Shown here: one piece after another, positions 45,101-52,787 of the stretch | How the letters are laid out: every line of letters starts with the position of its first letter | Numbering within the stretch: position 1 is the stretch's first letter | NCBI RefSeq assembly: GCF_003062295.1 | Contig: NZ_PYCN01000015.1 | Coordinates: forward strand, 62,001-126,000 | Length of the DNA: 64,000 nt | DNA from: Bradyrhizobium algeriense | GTDB lineage: Bacteria; Pseudomonadota; Alphaproteobacteria; Rhizobiales; Xanthobacteraceae | Direction of reading: 5' to 3' | The notes under the pieces: model-generated | What the model saw: only the letters and a program-made list of their open reading frames with translations | Told to the model about the DNA's origin: nothing | Database searches by the model: none | Program-made: the position numbers and the translations under genes

Positions 45101-47376
45101 TCGGCCACACTCTTGTCAGCGAATAGCGGCTTGATGCCGATCAGCGCCGCCTGCGGCGCCACGGGCAGCACCAGCTTGCGCTCGACGGCGCGGCCGCCGG
45201 TCTCCACCATGCGGATGAAGATCTGTGCTTCCTGCGGACGGGTCGAGGTCGGCGCCTTGGCAAGCGACACCGGGAACGTCGCAACCCCATTGGCGTCGGC
45301 CTCGGGCAGATTCTCGATCGGGGTGCGCTCGTTGCTGGCGGTCTCGTCGTCCCCCACGCCGAACTGGTAGCCGGGATAGCCCGGTCGCCCGGAGGCTGCG
45401 GGGGCGACCAGCATGTCGCCTTCGAGCTGCAGACCCGAGGCCGGGGCGCCATAAAGGAATTTGCCGGCGACCTTCAGTTCAACCGGAGTCTCAGCCTTGA
45501 TCATCTTCTCCTTGGCCGAGACGTCGAATTCGATCCGCTCGGGGATGTAGTCCTCGACCATGAAGGTGGTTTCGCCGACGGACGAGCCCTTGGGATCGGT
45601 AAACGCGCGCACCCGCCAGGTCCCGGTCGGGACCGCCGAATTGAGCGGCAGGACAAGAGAGCGTCCGCCTGCGCCCTGATCCGGCAGCACGGCACGGCGG
45701 AATTCGACGCCATCGGGCCGCTCGATCACCAGCGTCAGCGGCCCGCCGGCCATCGCGTTGCCCTGCCCGTTGCGCAGCAGCGCGGTCAGATAGACGGTCT
45801 CGTTCGAGCGGTAGACGCCTCGCTCGGCATAGACGAAGGCGTCGGCGCCTGCCGGCACCACGCGGCCCGAGACGCCGCGGTCGGTGAGGTCGAAGGCATT
45901 GGTCTTCAGGCTGAGGAAGGCGTAGTCCGCCTTGTCGCTCATGACCGTGAGCAGCGCCGGCGAAAGCCCGCCCTCGCCGCGCGCCAGGCCGGCCTCGAAC
46001 AGCACGTGGCCGGCATCGTCGGTCTTGCGCGTGGCAAGGATCTCGTTGTTGCGCGCAACCAGCCGCACCTCGGCCTTCGCGACGGCCTCGGTCGAGGCCA
46101 GCGAATTGACAAACACATGGACGCCGTCATTGCCGGAAAACGCCGTCAGGCCCATGTCGGAGACGATGAACCATTGCGTCGCCAGCGTGCCGTCATCGTC
46201 GCCGCCGCTGCCGGGGCCCTTGGCCGACGCCGTCATCACATAGACGCCGGGCTGCAGGTCACCCAGCGCCTGGTCGACCGGGAACGCCGTCACGACGTCC
46301 TGGTTCAGCGTGGAAGCGGTCGCAAGTTCGCCCGACCAGACCTTGACGCCGCGCTCGTTGCCCAGATCCGAGAGTTGGTAGCTGGAGAGCGTCTTCTGGA
46401 AATCGCTGTCCACCACCGTGTTGATCAGGTTACGGTCGCCGATCCGGAACACGTTGACGTTCACCGAGGGCGTATTGACGCTGACCAGCGGAATGCCGCG
46501 TTGGCCGGTGCGCGGCAGCACATAGGCGCGGCCCGTGAAGCGCACGAACGGCTTGCGGTCGCGGACGTAGATGTTGAACTCGGCCGATTTCGGTAAGGAT
46601 TCCTTAACCGTGGACGGCAGGCCGGCGCGCAGGTTGATGTTGTAGCGCTCGCCGTGCTTCAGCCCGTCGACGCAGAGCTGCTTGCCCTCGCTGGTCAGCG
46701 CCGGCTTGTCGATGCCGGCCAGCGCCAGGAACGGCGCGAAATCGACCCGCTTGGCGAGGTCCTCGGAGAACTGGAAGCAGGCGCGCGGCGAAGCCCCGTC
46801 GGAATCGACGGTGTAGTCCAAGAGCCGGAAACCGTGCTGGTCGCGCATCTTCTCATACTGGCCGCGAACCTCGGCGACCTCGCGCATGTCGAGCGACAGC
46901 CGCAACGCATCCAGCGCCGGACGCCACAGCTTGCGCTCGGACATCGCCCGGGCCAGCACGGCCAGCGCATCGGCCTCCTCGGCCTGGTTGCCGGCGCGCT
47001 GATAGGCGATGTAGGCCGCGGTCGAGGCGCGCTCGTACAGGAAGGTCTGTTCGCTGGAACTGGCGGAGCGGATCTGGAAGATGGTTTTGGCGAGTTTTAG
47101 CCAGTTGGCGCTGTCCTCGGGCGTGGTGGCGGCGATCTGGCCGAGGATCTGCAAACCCACCCGAAAGTCGGACCGCTTGAAGGCGGCGTCGGCGTCGTTG
47201 CGGAGCGTCGTGGAGGATTTGGCGACCGGCCCTGCCTCGCTCTTGATCTGGGCTTCCAGCTTGACGGCCGAATCGGCCAGTTCGTCGCGCTTGAACGCCT
47301 TGTCCGCGGCCCCTGCCGCCGTCAGGCCAAGCGCCAGCGTGGCGCAAATCACTGTGGCGCGAACCAAACCGATCAT
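42163..47376 (-). CDS. Bacterial alpha-2-macroglobulin
   Basis: A 1737-residue periplasmic protease trap. There is a cleavable signal peptide (about residues 1-23, ending AAGAADK) and no lipobox Cys at the expected place, so it may be soluble. Multiple MG/fibronectin-type domains are followed by the thioester motif CSEQ at residues 1289-1292 (context YPHGCSEQITSRAMP) and the helical thioester and receptor-like domains. Bacterial homologues (E. coli YfhM) pair with PBP1C, as here by a 4-bp overlap, forming a defence and repair unit for the cell envelope. It is first in the operon. Confidence 0.9.
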   Translation of the reverse strand: MIGLVRATVICATLALGLTAAGAADKAFKRDELADSAVKLEAQIKSEAGPVAKSSTTLRNDADAAFKRSDFRVGLQILGQIAATTPEDSANWLKLAKTIFQIRSASSSEQTFLYERASTAAYIAYQRAGNQAEEADALAVLARAMSERKLWRPALDALRLSLDMREVAEVRGQYEKMRDQHGFRLLDYTVDSDGASPRACFQFSEDLAKRVDFAPFLALAGIDKPALTSEGKQLCVDGLKHGERYNINLRAGLPSTVKESLPKSAEFNIYVRDRKPFVRFTGRAYVLPRTGQRGIPLVSVNTPSVNVNVFRIGDRNLINTVVDSDFQKTLSSYQLSDLGNERGVKVWSGELATASTLNQDVVTAFPVDQALGDLQPGVYVMTASAKGPGSGGDDDGTLATQWFIVSDMGLTAFSGNDGVHVFVNSLASTEAVAKAEVRLVARNNEILATRKTDDAGHVLFEAGLARGEGGLSPALLTVMSDKADYAFLSLKTNAFDLTDRGVSGRVVPAGADAFVYAERGVYRSNETVYLTALLRNGQGNAMAGGPLTLVIERPDGVEFRRAVLPDQGAGGRSLVLPLNSAVPTGTWRVRAFTDPKGSSVGETTFMVEDYIPERIEFDVSAKEKMIKAETPVELKVAGKFLYGAPASGLQLEGDMLVAPAASGRPGYPGYQFGVGDDETASNERTPIENLPEADANGVATFPVSLAKAPTSTRPQEAQIFIRMVETGGRAVERKLVLPVAPQAALIGIKPLFADKSVAEGDKAEFDVVFVGPDGKQLPRDGLRYELLKMESRYQWYRQNSSWEYEPVKSTKRVADGDLTLAADKAARVSLAPQPGRYRLDVKSTEADGPVTSVQFDVGWYSDGSADTPDLLETSVDKPEYASGDTMVVSVNARTAGKLTINVLGDRLLTTQTVDVKEGTQQVRLTVGKDWGTGAYVLATLRRPLDAAALRMPGRAIGLKWFGIDKKTRTLQVALSPPPLVRPGTALKIPVKLGGLNPGEDAKIVVAAVDVGILNLTNYKPPAPDDYYLGQRRLTSEIRDLYGQLIDGMQGTRGQIRTGGDSAGAELKGSPPTQKPLALYSGIVTVGADGTAEISFDIPEFAGTARVMAVAWNSTKLGRATIDVTVRDPVVLTATLPRFLLNGDKGTMSFDLDNVEGAPGDYSISVKTSGPVKVTSNPTTTVKLAAKQRTSMSLALDAGGAGTANLDVDIKGPNGLTLARHYALDVKAATQVLARRSIRTLAKGESLTLTPDMFSDLVSGTGSVSLSVGLSTALDAATILKALDRYPHGCSEQITSRAMPLLYVNDLAAGAHLAMDTAVDQRIKDAIERLLARQGSNGSFGLWSAGGDDSWLDAYVTDFLTRAREKGFAVPDVLFKNALDRIRNSVVNANEPEKDGGRDLAYGLYVLARNGAAPIGDLRYLADTKLSNLATPIAKSQLAAALALVGDKTRAERVYGAALDALAPKPVLEFGRVDYGSALRDAAALVSLASEGNAPRATLTQAVQRVEVARGLSPYTSTQENAWLVLAARALSKETLALDIDGSPVKAAVYRSYKAEAVAGKPVKITNTGDAPVQAVVSVSGSPVSPEPAASNGFKIERNYFTLDGKPADVSKAKQNDRFAVVLKITETKPEYGHIMVADYLPAGLEIDNPHLVSSGDSGTLDWIEDGEEPEHTEFRDDRFTAAIDRASDDKSVFTVAYIVRAVSPGKYVLPQAYVEDMYNPSRYGRTGTGSVEVRPAK

Positions 47377-47707
47377 GATGGGCTCCTTGCCGCGGACATC
47401 AGCCGCGTAACGTCAAAAAGTGCGCGAAAAGGTGACGGACTGATGGCAGTGGATTCGGCTTGCGAAAAGGTCACATGCATGGCGCTGGCAGTCCAAACGG
47501 TCCCGGCCGCACCGCCTGGCGGAAGTGCCGGCGGCTGGCTTTATAATATCAGGGGCGGACCACTGGCTTTAGCCCGCGTCTGCCTTAGTCGCGACCCCAA
47601 AGAAATCGGTTCGACCGTCTTGGCGGGAAAGCGGATTTTTCATATTGGCAGTGCTAGATAAGGAAGGCCTATACAGGGCGGATACCTAGGGCGGCTACCG
47701 CCCGGAC
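47377..47707. other. Intergenic region between alpha-2-macroglobulin and tRNA-Arg
   Basis: About 330 bp with no convincing gene. A 72-codon plus-strand ORF (47443-47661) lacks a ribosome binding site or recognisable product and is not called. The promoter for the minus-strand operon should lie at its left end. Confidence 0.45.
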
Positions 47708-47784
47708 GGTCCCATAGCTCAACTGGATAGAGTAACGGATTTCTACTCCGTGGGTTGCAGGTTCGAATCCTGCTGGGATCGCCA
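47708..47784 (+). tRNA. tRNA-Arg (UCU)
   Basis: Cloverleaf with acceptor GGTCCCA pairing TGGGATC (one G-T), anticodon stem ACGGA/TCCGT around TTTCTAC (anticodon UCU), T-loop TTCGAAT and an encoded CCA end. Length 77 nt. It reads agg/aga-type codons. Confidence 0.93.
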
Positions 47785-47979
47785 CCTTCCATGCCGATGA
47801 AACCGGGCCGTCGGATCTGGAAGCCGACTGGATTTCTGCCAGCGGGTTGCCGGTATTTGCGGAACGTTTGCCGGTCGCTGGCATTCGAGTTGTGCGTGCT
47901 GGTCCGCGTAACGCCCTGATGAGAAAACCGGTTGCCAGCGTAAGGCGCTCACCGCACGCCCCACAGGAGAAACTTGCTC

Positions 47980-48231
47980 ATGCGCTTGATCACATCGATA
48001 GCAATACTCGCCGTATCGGCCCTGCCTGCGCTCGCCGATCGCCAGGTTACCCAGGACGAACGCGCAAGGCTCGCCGCTGCGGTTCAGGCCGAAGGATGTT
48101 CCGGCGGCAAGTTCGAGATGGACGAAGACGATCAGCAGTTCGAGGTTGACGATGCCGTATGTGCGGATGGAAAGAAATATGACCTCAAGTTTGATATGCA
48201 AATGCGGTTGAAACGCAAAAATCTTGATTAA
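47980..48231 (+). CDS. Small secreted PepSY-like protein, 83 aa
   Basis: The ATG at 47980 follows AGGAG at about 11 bases. A short signal peptide (about residues 1-19, ending SALPALA) precedes a mature domain of about 64 residues with ERARLAAAVQAEGC, GGKFEMDEDDQQFEVDDAVC and GKKYDLKFD, which resembles PepSY-type small domains common in Bradyrhizobium. Two cysteines (in AEGCSGG and DAVCADG) may form a disulfide. It is likely periplasmic; the function is unknown. It starts about 195 bp after tRNA-Arg. Confidence 0.72.
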   Translation: MRLITSIAILAVSALPALADRQVTQDERARLAAAVQAEGCSGGKFEMDEDDQQFEVDDAVCADGKKYDLKFDMQMRLKRKNLD

Positions 48232-48419
48232 TAAAGTCATGCGGCCATTCGAAGCCGATGAAGCATCTTATGTTGCGTTATGTTGCGCGGATAGCACTAT
48301 ACGTCCCAAAAGTGGAACCGTCATCGATCTTCGCGCGCGCTGTGTCGGGCCGGCACTAGCCGACGACCCAACAAGAGAGCACCGTGAACGTGGGGAGAGT
48401 TCAGGAAGGGGCAACCACG

Positions 48420-48587
48420 ATGGCGGCGAGAGCAACGCAGGGCAGAACCAAACGGCATCCGTCTGCCTCAACGAAGCCAATCCGTGAAGGGGGCGCCCGC
48501 GAAGGGGCCGCAAAGCTCGCCAGACGGCTGGCCGAGGTGCAGGCACTGCGCAAGCAGGTTCAGAAAGCCGAAGCTGCGCGGCTTTAG
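48420..48587 (+). CDS. Small basic hypothetical protein, 55 aa
   Basis: The ATG at 48420 is preceded by GGAAGGGG at about 10 bases. The product begins MAARATQGRTKRHPSAS and ends in an Ala/Arg/Lys helix (AKLARRLAEVQALRKQVQKA), so it is basic and probably helical, perhaps nucleic-acid-binding. A GTG at 48384 would extend it by 12 residues. It converges on the H-NS-like gene, 7 bp away. No known family; called on start signal and composition. Confidence 0.45.
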   Translation: MAARATQGRTKRHPSASTKPIREGGAREGAAKLARRLAEVQALRKQVQKAEAARL

Positions 48588-48594
48588 TGATCGC

Positions 48595-49008
48595 CTATGC
48601 GGCCTGCCTGATCCGAAAGTCGTCGATCCGCTTGCCTGACTTTAGTTGTGCGGCCAGCCAGCGGGGCTTCTTGCCGCGTCCCGCCCAGGTCTCCGATGGC
48701 CGCTCCGGATTCCGATATTTCGGAACCACAGCGGGATAGGGCCGGCGCTCCGTCGACGACTTGGCATGGCGAGACGACTTGCCATGAGATGACTTGCCAT
48801 GAGACGGCTTGGCACTCGAAGACTTGGCATGCGAAGACTTGGCATCGTCAGTTGCATGTTGAATTTCAATGCCGCGCTGGAGTCGCCTCAGGCGGTTTTC
48901 AAGCACGCTCTTTTCCGCCGTCAGTGCCGCCGCAAGCCTGGTGGCAATTTCCTCATGGAGCGCCCACAATTCGTCAGTGGACATGGACTTGAAGTCATTC
49001 CGGTTCAT
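48595..49008 (-). CDS. H-NS histone-like protein with expanded Ser/Lys linker
   Basis: A 137-residue nucleoid-associated protein. MNRNDFKSMSTDELWALHEEI opens a coiled-coil oligomerisation helix to about residue 48. The C-terminal DNA-binding region has NPERPSETWAGRGKKPRWL and SGKRIDDFRIRQ. Between them is a linker of SSHAKSS-, SSHGKSS-type repeats, encoded by 15-bp DNA units, that its paralogue at 51743 lacks. The start at 49008 is chosen by alignment with that paralogue. H-NS-type proteins silence horizontally acquired AT-rich DNA; this one may control the surrounding accessory zone. Confidence 0.87.
   Translation of the reverse strand: MNRNDFKSMSTDELWALHEEIATRLAAALTAEKSVLENRLRRLQRGIEIQHATDDAKSSHAKSSSAKPSHGKSSHGKSSRHAKSSTERRPYPAVVPKYRNPERPSETWAGRGKKPRWLAAQLKSGKRIDDFRIRQAA
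48776..48847. repeat. 15-bp tandem units encoding the H-NS linker
   Basis: Five units start at 48776, 48791, 48806, 48821 and 48836, with consensus GACTTGSCATGMGAA. They encode the Ser-His-Gly/Ala-Lys-Ser linker on the minus strand. The unit shares GACTTGCCA and a GA with the intergenic repeat at 50659. Confidence 0.75.
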
Positions 49009-49387
49009 GACGGTCCCCAATCATGATTCAAAGTTTTGAGCCCTCATCGTCGGCCGATAATCTGAGCATAACAAGGCCGATTCAAAACGCTCTGCTGAAT
49101 CAGGTTAGATGGAGTCGTGCTTCCACGGAAGAAATATGCGTTGTGCAACGCAAGCTTGACCGAAGAAATTTTCCGAATTCCGACAACACAACCGGAGATT
49201 GAGAGCCTCGTCCGGCCGCCGCGGAGGAACCGGTGGCGTGGACTTCGCCGCGCATCGCTCCGCTCAGGCGGCTATTTGTGCATTAAGGCCAAAGAAACTG
49301 AAGCGGCACGGGTGACGATTTGCGGTTTGGGCTTATAATACCGGCCGGAAATTGCTCCGTTGCCCCTGACAAAGGATGCGGGTCGTC
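49009..49387. other. Intergenic region, no gene supported
   Basis: About 380 bp between the H-NS-like gene and the next small protein. The first 60 bp (TGATTCAAAGTTTTGAG...) resembles the leader of the second H-NS gene, indicating a duplicated promoter region. A 73-codon ORF at 49117 looks non-coding. Confidence 0.45.
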
Positions 49388-49645
49388 ATGCCGAGAAAGG
49401 GAATCACCGGCCACGACGAATGGGTGGTCACGGAAGCGCTGGCAACGGCACTGGTCGCGCTTGAGCAACTCGAACCGACCCAGCAATCACGCCAGCAGAT
49501 GGACGACATCAAGAAATTGCTGGCAGCCAATTGTCAGCCCGGGACCCTTAACCTGCATCTCGCCCAGGCAAAGTGCCGGCTAAACCCCCACGCCGATCGC
49601 GCCGCCATCTATCGAGAGTATGGATTTGAAGATCGGGAAGTCTGA
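49388..49645 (+). CDS. Hypothetical protein, 85 aa
   Basis: The start at 49388 (MPRKGITGHDEWVVTEALAT) is preferred to 49376 because AAAGGA is better spaced. The product is acidic and helical (ALVALEQLEPTQQSRQQMDD) and ends HADRAAIYREYGFEDREV. There is no signal peptide or membrane helix. Similar short proteins are known as unannotated ORFs in Bradyrhizobium, but I cannot assign a domain. Confidence 0.6.
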   Translation: MPRKGITGHDEWVVTEALATALVALEQLEPTQQSRQQMDDIKKLLAANCQPGTLNLHLAQAKCRLNPHADRAAIYREYGFEDREV

Positions 49646-49655
49646 AACACGGGCT

Positions 49656-49795
49656 CGTGGCAAGCGTAGCGTAGCGATATCCGGGTTGCACCCCGCCTAT
49701 CGCGGAGCCTGTCATCACGGCGCGAGCGCAATTGCGCTCGTCGCCGGGAGCGCAATCGCGCGACCCGTTGGGCTCATGCGGGCTACTTGCTCAAG
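49656..49795. repeat. Degenerate palindromic repeat with an 18-bp perfect palindrome
   Basis: The region between AGCGTAGCGATATCCGGG and GCGGGCTACTTGC is a worn relative of the CGTAGCCCGG family. At its centre, 49723-49740 (CGAGCGCAATTGCGCTCG) is perfectly symmetric. A further GAGCGCAATCGCGC follows. Confidence 0.55.
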
Positions 49796-49814
49796 GTATT
49801 GAGAGGACATCAGG

Positions 49815-50099
49815 ATGGAGTTGCGACGCGCACCTGCCACAGCAACGGCTTTGACGATCCTGGCCGCGACGATTGCCCTGCCCGCACCTGCCCGCGCCCA
49901 GACCTACGATCCGAGCTATCCTGTTTGCCTGCAGATCTACCAGGGCGGCATCGCGGACTTCTATTTCGAGTGCCGCTATCAAACGATGGCGCAGTGTGCC
50001 GCGTCGGCCTCGGGCCGCTCCGCCCAATGCGTGGTCAATCCATATTACGGCGGGCCGAAGACCAAGCCTGGCAAGCGTCAGCGGCCACAGCAGTACTGA
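49815..50099 (+). CDS. DUF3551 domain-containing secreted protein
   Basis: A 94-residue protein. The signal peptide ends around ALPAPARAQ (about residues 1-29). The mature domain reads YPVCLQIYQGGIADFYFECR, then MAQCAASASGRSAQCVVNPYY, the DUF3551 pattern with four cysteines found in very many copies per Bradyrhizobium genome. It is probably a periplasmic or surface disulfide-bonded protein; no biochemical role is known. The basic tail GGPKTKPGKRQRPQQ is family-typical. Starts directly after the degenerate repeat. Confidence 0.85.
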   Translation: MELRRAPATATALTILAATIALPAPARAQTYDPSYPVCLQIYQGGIADFYFECRYQTMAQCAASASGRSAQCVVNPYYGGPKTKPGKRQRPQQY

Positions 50100-50155
50100 A
50101 AATCGCGCGCTTCGACGACCGCGCTACCCGTTAGGGCGGCGGCCTCTCCGGCCAT

Positions 50156-50434
50156 TCACCAGCCGTAGGTGCCGAGCGCGAGCGGCCTCGATGGGGCCGC
50201 CTTGGCGGTTCGCGTCGTGTCGGGCCTCAGGCAGCGCCGGGCTGCTTCGATCTCGGCGTCGCTCGCGCCTTTGCCGCGGGCCCACTGCTCGGCGGCGGAC
50301 GCACTGTATTGCGCCACGTAGTAGCGCACGACAGGACACGAAATTCGACGCAAAACACCGGACTGTTCACCCGCAAATCCGGCGCTTGATGTTCCAAGAC
50401 ACAGCGCCAGCACACCTATCCAACGTAAACCCAT
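50156..50434 (-). CDS. Small secreted protein, 92 aa
   Basis: The start at 50434 (MGLRWIGVLALCLGTSS) gives a signal peptide to about residue 21 (AGFAGE). The mature part has RRISCPVVRYYVAQYSASAA, EQWARGKGASDAEIEAARR and a lone C-terminal Cys in RRCLRP, so two cysteines in total. The helix AEIEAARRCL recalls a helical hairpin seen in several Bradyrhizobium secreted small proteins. No role is known. It converges on the DUF3551 gene. The upstream ORF extension is not supported. Confidence 0.65.
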   Translation of the reverse strand: MGLRWIGVLALCLGTSSAGFAGEQSGVLRRISCPVVRYYVAQYSASAAEQWARGKGASDAEIEAARRCLRPDTTRTAKAAPSRPLALGTYGW

Positions 50435-50658
50435 GTGATTCCCCTCTGCATAACAAGTGAGGCTGGCTTTCACCGGTGCATCAAGCCTGATTGTGAGTTC
50501 CGCATACGGAACAGGCGGAGCTGTGCTTAACCCGCAACTGATACTGTCCCGACGGCGGCTGCTCCGCCCGTGGAACACGGTTTATGCGATGACTAAAATT
50601 GATTGTTTACGAAGAAGGCCGAAGCTGATTGCCGCCTGAGCGCAATTCGCTAAGCCTT
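50435..50658. other. Promoter region upstream of the secreted protein and PilZ gene
   Basis: About 220 bp leading into the 15-bp tandem repeat. No ORF with a good start. It should contain divergent promoters. Confidence 0.4.
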
Positions 50659-50718
50659 TACTTGCCAGGACCTGACTTGCCAGGACCTAACTTGCCAAGA
50701 CCTGACCCGCCAAGACTT
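50659..50718. repeat. Four 15-bp tandem units upstream of a PilZ gene
   Basis: Units start at 50659, 50674, 50689 and 50704 and read about GACTTGCCAGGACCT, with 0-5 differences. The array ends 23 bp before the PilZ ATG. The units resemble those in the H-NS linker. It may be a repeated protein-binding site, or a leftover of a repeat-encoding gene. Confidence 0.75.
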
Positions 50719-50741
50719 GGCAAAAACTGTTGGAAGCTCCG

Positions 50742-50993
50742 ATGGAATTCGAACGCCGATCGATAGCGAGGACGACGATCTCGAAAGACGCGCTGCTGTT
50801 CTTTGATGCGCAGCGCGGTGTCCTCACTTGCCGCGTTCAGGACGTGACGAATTCCGGGGCCGGAATCGAACTCCACACCCTCAATTTGCTGCCGCTGGAT
50901 TTCGAATTGAGCTTCGACAATTTTCACACCGTTCGCGAATGCCGCGTGATCTGGCGGCAAGGCGATTTCGTCGGCGTTGCGTTTCAAAACTGA
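50742..50993 (+). CDS. PilZ-domain protein, 83 aa
   Basis: The ATG at 50742 begins MEFERRSIARTTISKDALLF; a TTG at 50730 is the less likely alternative. The RRSxxR-type arginine motif and VTNSGAGIEL (the N/DxSxxG motif) are the PilZ c-di-GMP-binding elements. The rest (NLLPLDFELSFDNFHTVREC and RVIWRQGDFVGVAF) forms the expected beta barrel. One of two stand-alone PilZ genes in the window (see 33940). A 15-bp repeat array is directly upstream and may affect expression. No effector partner is evident nearby. Confidence 0.83.
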   Translation: MEFERRSIARTTISKDALLFFDAQRGVLTCRVQDVTNSGAGIELHTLNLLPLDFELSFDNFHTVRECRVIWRQGDFVGVAFQN

Positions 50994-51235
50994 TCAATCT
51001 GCAACCCGGCCTGCATCTTCATCGCGCAAGTGCAAGACGCCCCTGCACGGCACGCGGAACTCGGGGAACTGACCCCACGGTGAACAAAACAGCCTTGGCA
51101 ATGGAACCAACATCGAGACTCCGCGTCGAATCCCCGGGCTTCCGGTTCCTCCGGAACACGACCCAAGCGGGTTGACCGTTCCAGCGCGCCCCTTGCACGC
51201 TGGAGTCGTTCGGGGGTCTATGACGGGAGTTCAGC

Positions 51236-51541
51236 ATGTCCTGGGATCGTCCGTTCGCTCAGCCTGTCCCACTCCCGGAGGGACCGCCTGCGCAAACCTT
51301 GCGAGACGCCGCCGACTACATCCGGAAGCTTCCTCAGCCAGAACGTGATCGTCAGGAATGGCGGCTTGCCGTCCAGATGCTGATCGATGCCGCCGAGGAT
51401 CGCGGGCCCATGCTGTTTGCGCGGATGGGAATTGTCAGAGCCCTGGAAGCGCATATCGCAAGGACACTCGATTCCGAGGGCCAAGGTCCAAGCCATGATC
51501 GAGGTCAAGGCAACCTGAAGTGCGACCGTGACGCCATCTGA
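51236..51541 (+). CDS. Hypothetical protein, 101 aa
   Basis: GGGAG precedes the ATG by 6 bases (51227-51231). The product begins MSWDRPFAQPVPLPEG and has a conserved-looking helix pair: TLRDAADYIRKLPQPERD and QEWRLAVQMLIDAAEDRGPM. Proteins of this shape (a short N-terminal proline-rich stretch, then a two-helix core) occur in many copies in Bradyrhizobium and are unannotated. It is soluble, without a signal peptide. The C-terminal 20 residues are Gly/Asp-rich and possibly disordered. Function unknown. Confidence 0.72.
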   Translation: MSWDRPFAQPVPLPEGPPAQTLRDAADYIRKLPQPERDRQEWRLAVQMLIDAAEDRGPMLFARMGIVRALEAHIARTLDSEGQGPSHDRGQGNLKCDRDAI

Positions 51542-51742
51542 TTCCGGATCGACATCATCCCAGATCGACATCAACAGCGATGGCGCCGAAACGCCTGAAG
51601 GCTTTCCACGCCGAACAGACGAGAACTCGCGCGCACTAGCGAGCCGCAGCAGATCGGTGCGGCATCCACAGGCTTCACTTTGGCCAAATTCGTGGATCGG
51701 CCAAAATGCGAGTACACCGCGACCGAGCGGCTGAAAGACTTC

Positions 51743-52066
51743 TTATGCTACCTGCCTGATGCGGAAGTCGTCGATCCGCTTGCCGGACTTCAATTTTGCA
51801 GCAAGCCAACGCGGCGTCTTCCCTCGTCCCGCCCAAGTCTCAGACGGCCGGTCCGGATTCCGAAACTTCGGAACGACGGTTGGATATGGACGCTTCCCTG
51901 TCGACGAACTCTCGCGCTCGGCTTCGACGCCACCCTTGAGTTGCTTCAGGCGATTTTCGAGCACGCGCTTCTCCGCGAGCAGCGAAGCCGCAAGCCTCGA
52001 GGCGATTTCTTCGTGGAGTGCCCACAGCTCATCCGTGGACATCGATTTGAAGTTATTCCGGTTCAC
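51743..52066 (-). CDS. H-NS histone-like protein (short-linker paralogue)
   Basis: A 107-residue protein with a GTG start aligned to the ATG of the paralogue at 49008. The N-terminal helix KSMSTDELWALHEEI is nearly identical to it. The DNA-binding motif NPDRPSETWAGRGKTPRWL and end SGKRIDDFRIRQVA are conserved. The linker is short, without the 15-bp-encoded Ser/Lys repeats. Upstream sequences of both genes match (GATTCA... CATCG), so this is a duplication. It is 2.7 kb from the other copy. It probably binds AT-rich DNA. Confidence 0.86.
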   Translation of the reverse strand: MNRNNFKSMSTDELWALHEEIASRLAASLLAEKRVLENRLKQLKGGVEAERESSSTGKRPYPTVVPKFRNPDRPSETWAGRGKTPRWLAAKLKSGKRIDDFRIRQVA

Positions 52067-52553
52067 GACCGTCCCCAATCATGATTCAATGCAGCTTTCA
52101 TCGTTGGTAGAAAACATGAGCACAATAAGGCCGACTCAGAACCTCTTTCGGGCCGAAAAGTTCCAGCCAGCTGGCTTCGTTTCACAACACAACCGTAACG
52201 AATTTGCTGGCAGGCGCACTTCAATTTCCCTTTACAACTGGTGATAGATTGGCCGCGCTACGCGCGCAAGGCATGTGTGAACATCCGAAGCTAATGGTGT
52301 CTTGTTGACGGTTCCCTAACGGCAGCTGCGCTCGATCATTGCTGTGAACGTTGGGCGCCTTGCGCGTGCAGGTCCGCTACGGCAGCAGCTTACCACGTGT
52401 TATTCTGGCCGCGCGATATCATCGGGGTTACCCAACATCGTTCGGGTTACCCAACCCGGCGCAATGCTGCCCGACCTCCGCCACGCCAGCGCCAAAGTCG
52501 AAACGAAACTTGCGCCTGGAACCTCCGGCGGGCGCAAGCCCGCCCGCAACAGA
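52067..52553. other. Intergenic region with duplicated GGGTTACCCAAC sequence
   Basis: About 490 bp without a supported gene. TCGGGGTTACCCAAC (52422-52436) and TCGGGTTACCCAAC (52442-52455) are direct repeats 20 bp apart, each partly palindromic (GGGTTACCC). They may be a site or a short duplication. Confidence 0.4.
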
Positions 52554-52787
52554 ATGTTGGCGTCATGGCAGGGTATCGCCACCGCAATGGCCGCGGTGCT
52601 TCCGAGGCGTTTGGCACCATCTTCGTCGTCACCAATCTCGAGAACGGCAAGAAGATCCGCTGCCCGGTGCAGGACCGCGGCCCCTTCGCACGCGGCCGGG
52701 TTCTCGACTTTCACGCTCGGCGCGGCGCGCCAGATCGGCTGTGACGGCTTGTGCCGCCTCACTGTGCGTCGCGCCGGTCACGAGTAG
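52554..52787 (+). pseudogene. RlpA-like septal-ring transglycosylase fragment, frameshifted
   Basis: The RlpA double-psi barrel core is recognisable: VTNLENGKKIRCPVQDRGPF and RGRVLDF in one frame. The end, GAARQIGCDGLCRLTVRRAG, occurs in another frame, and a WQG start is in the latter frame too. The expected ASWYG-to-VTNL stretch is shortened. The reading frame is therefore broken at least once or twice and no signal peptide is left. It marks a decayed copy in the accessory zone. A sequencing error could mimic one shift but not the missing segment. Confidence 0.6.

Noticed and set aside
47443..47661. 72-codon ORF upstream of tRNA-Arg
   Set aside because: No start signal or family; probably chance in GC-rich DNA.
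48776..48847. CRISPR-like array
   Set aside because: Units are 15 bp with no spacers and lie inside a gene.
50658..50987. 109-codon minus-strand ORF over the PilZ gene
   Set aside because: It is the antisense of a clear PilZ domain; only its repeat-encoded end looked protein-like.
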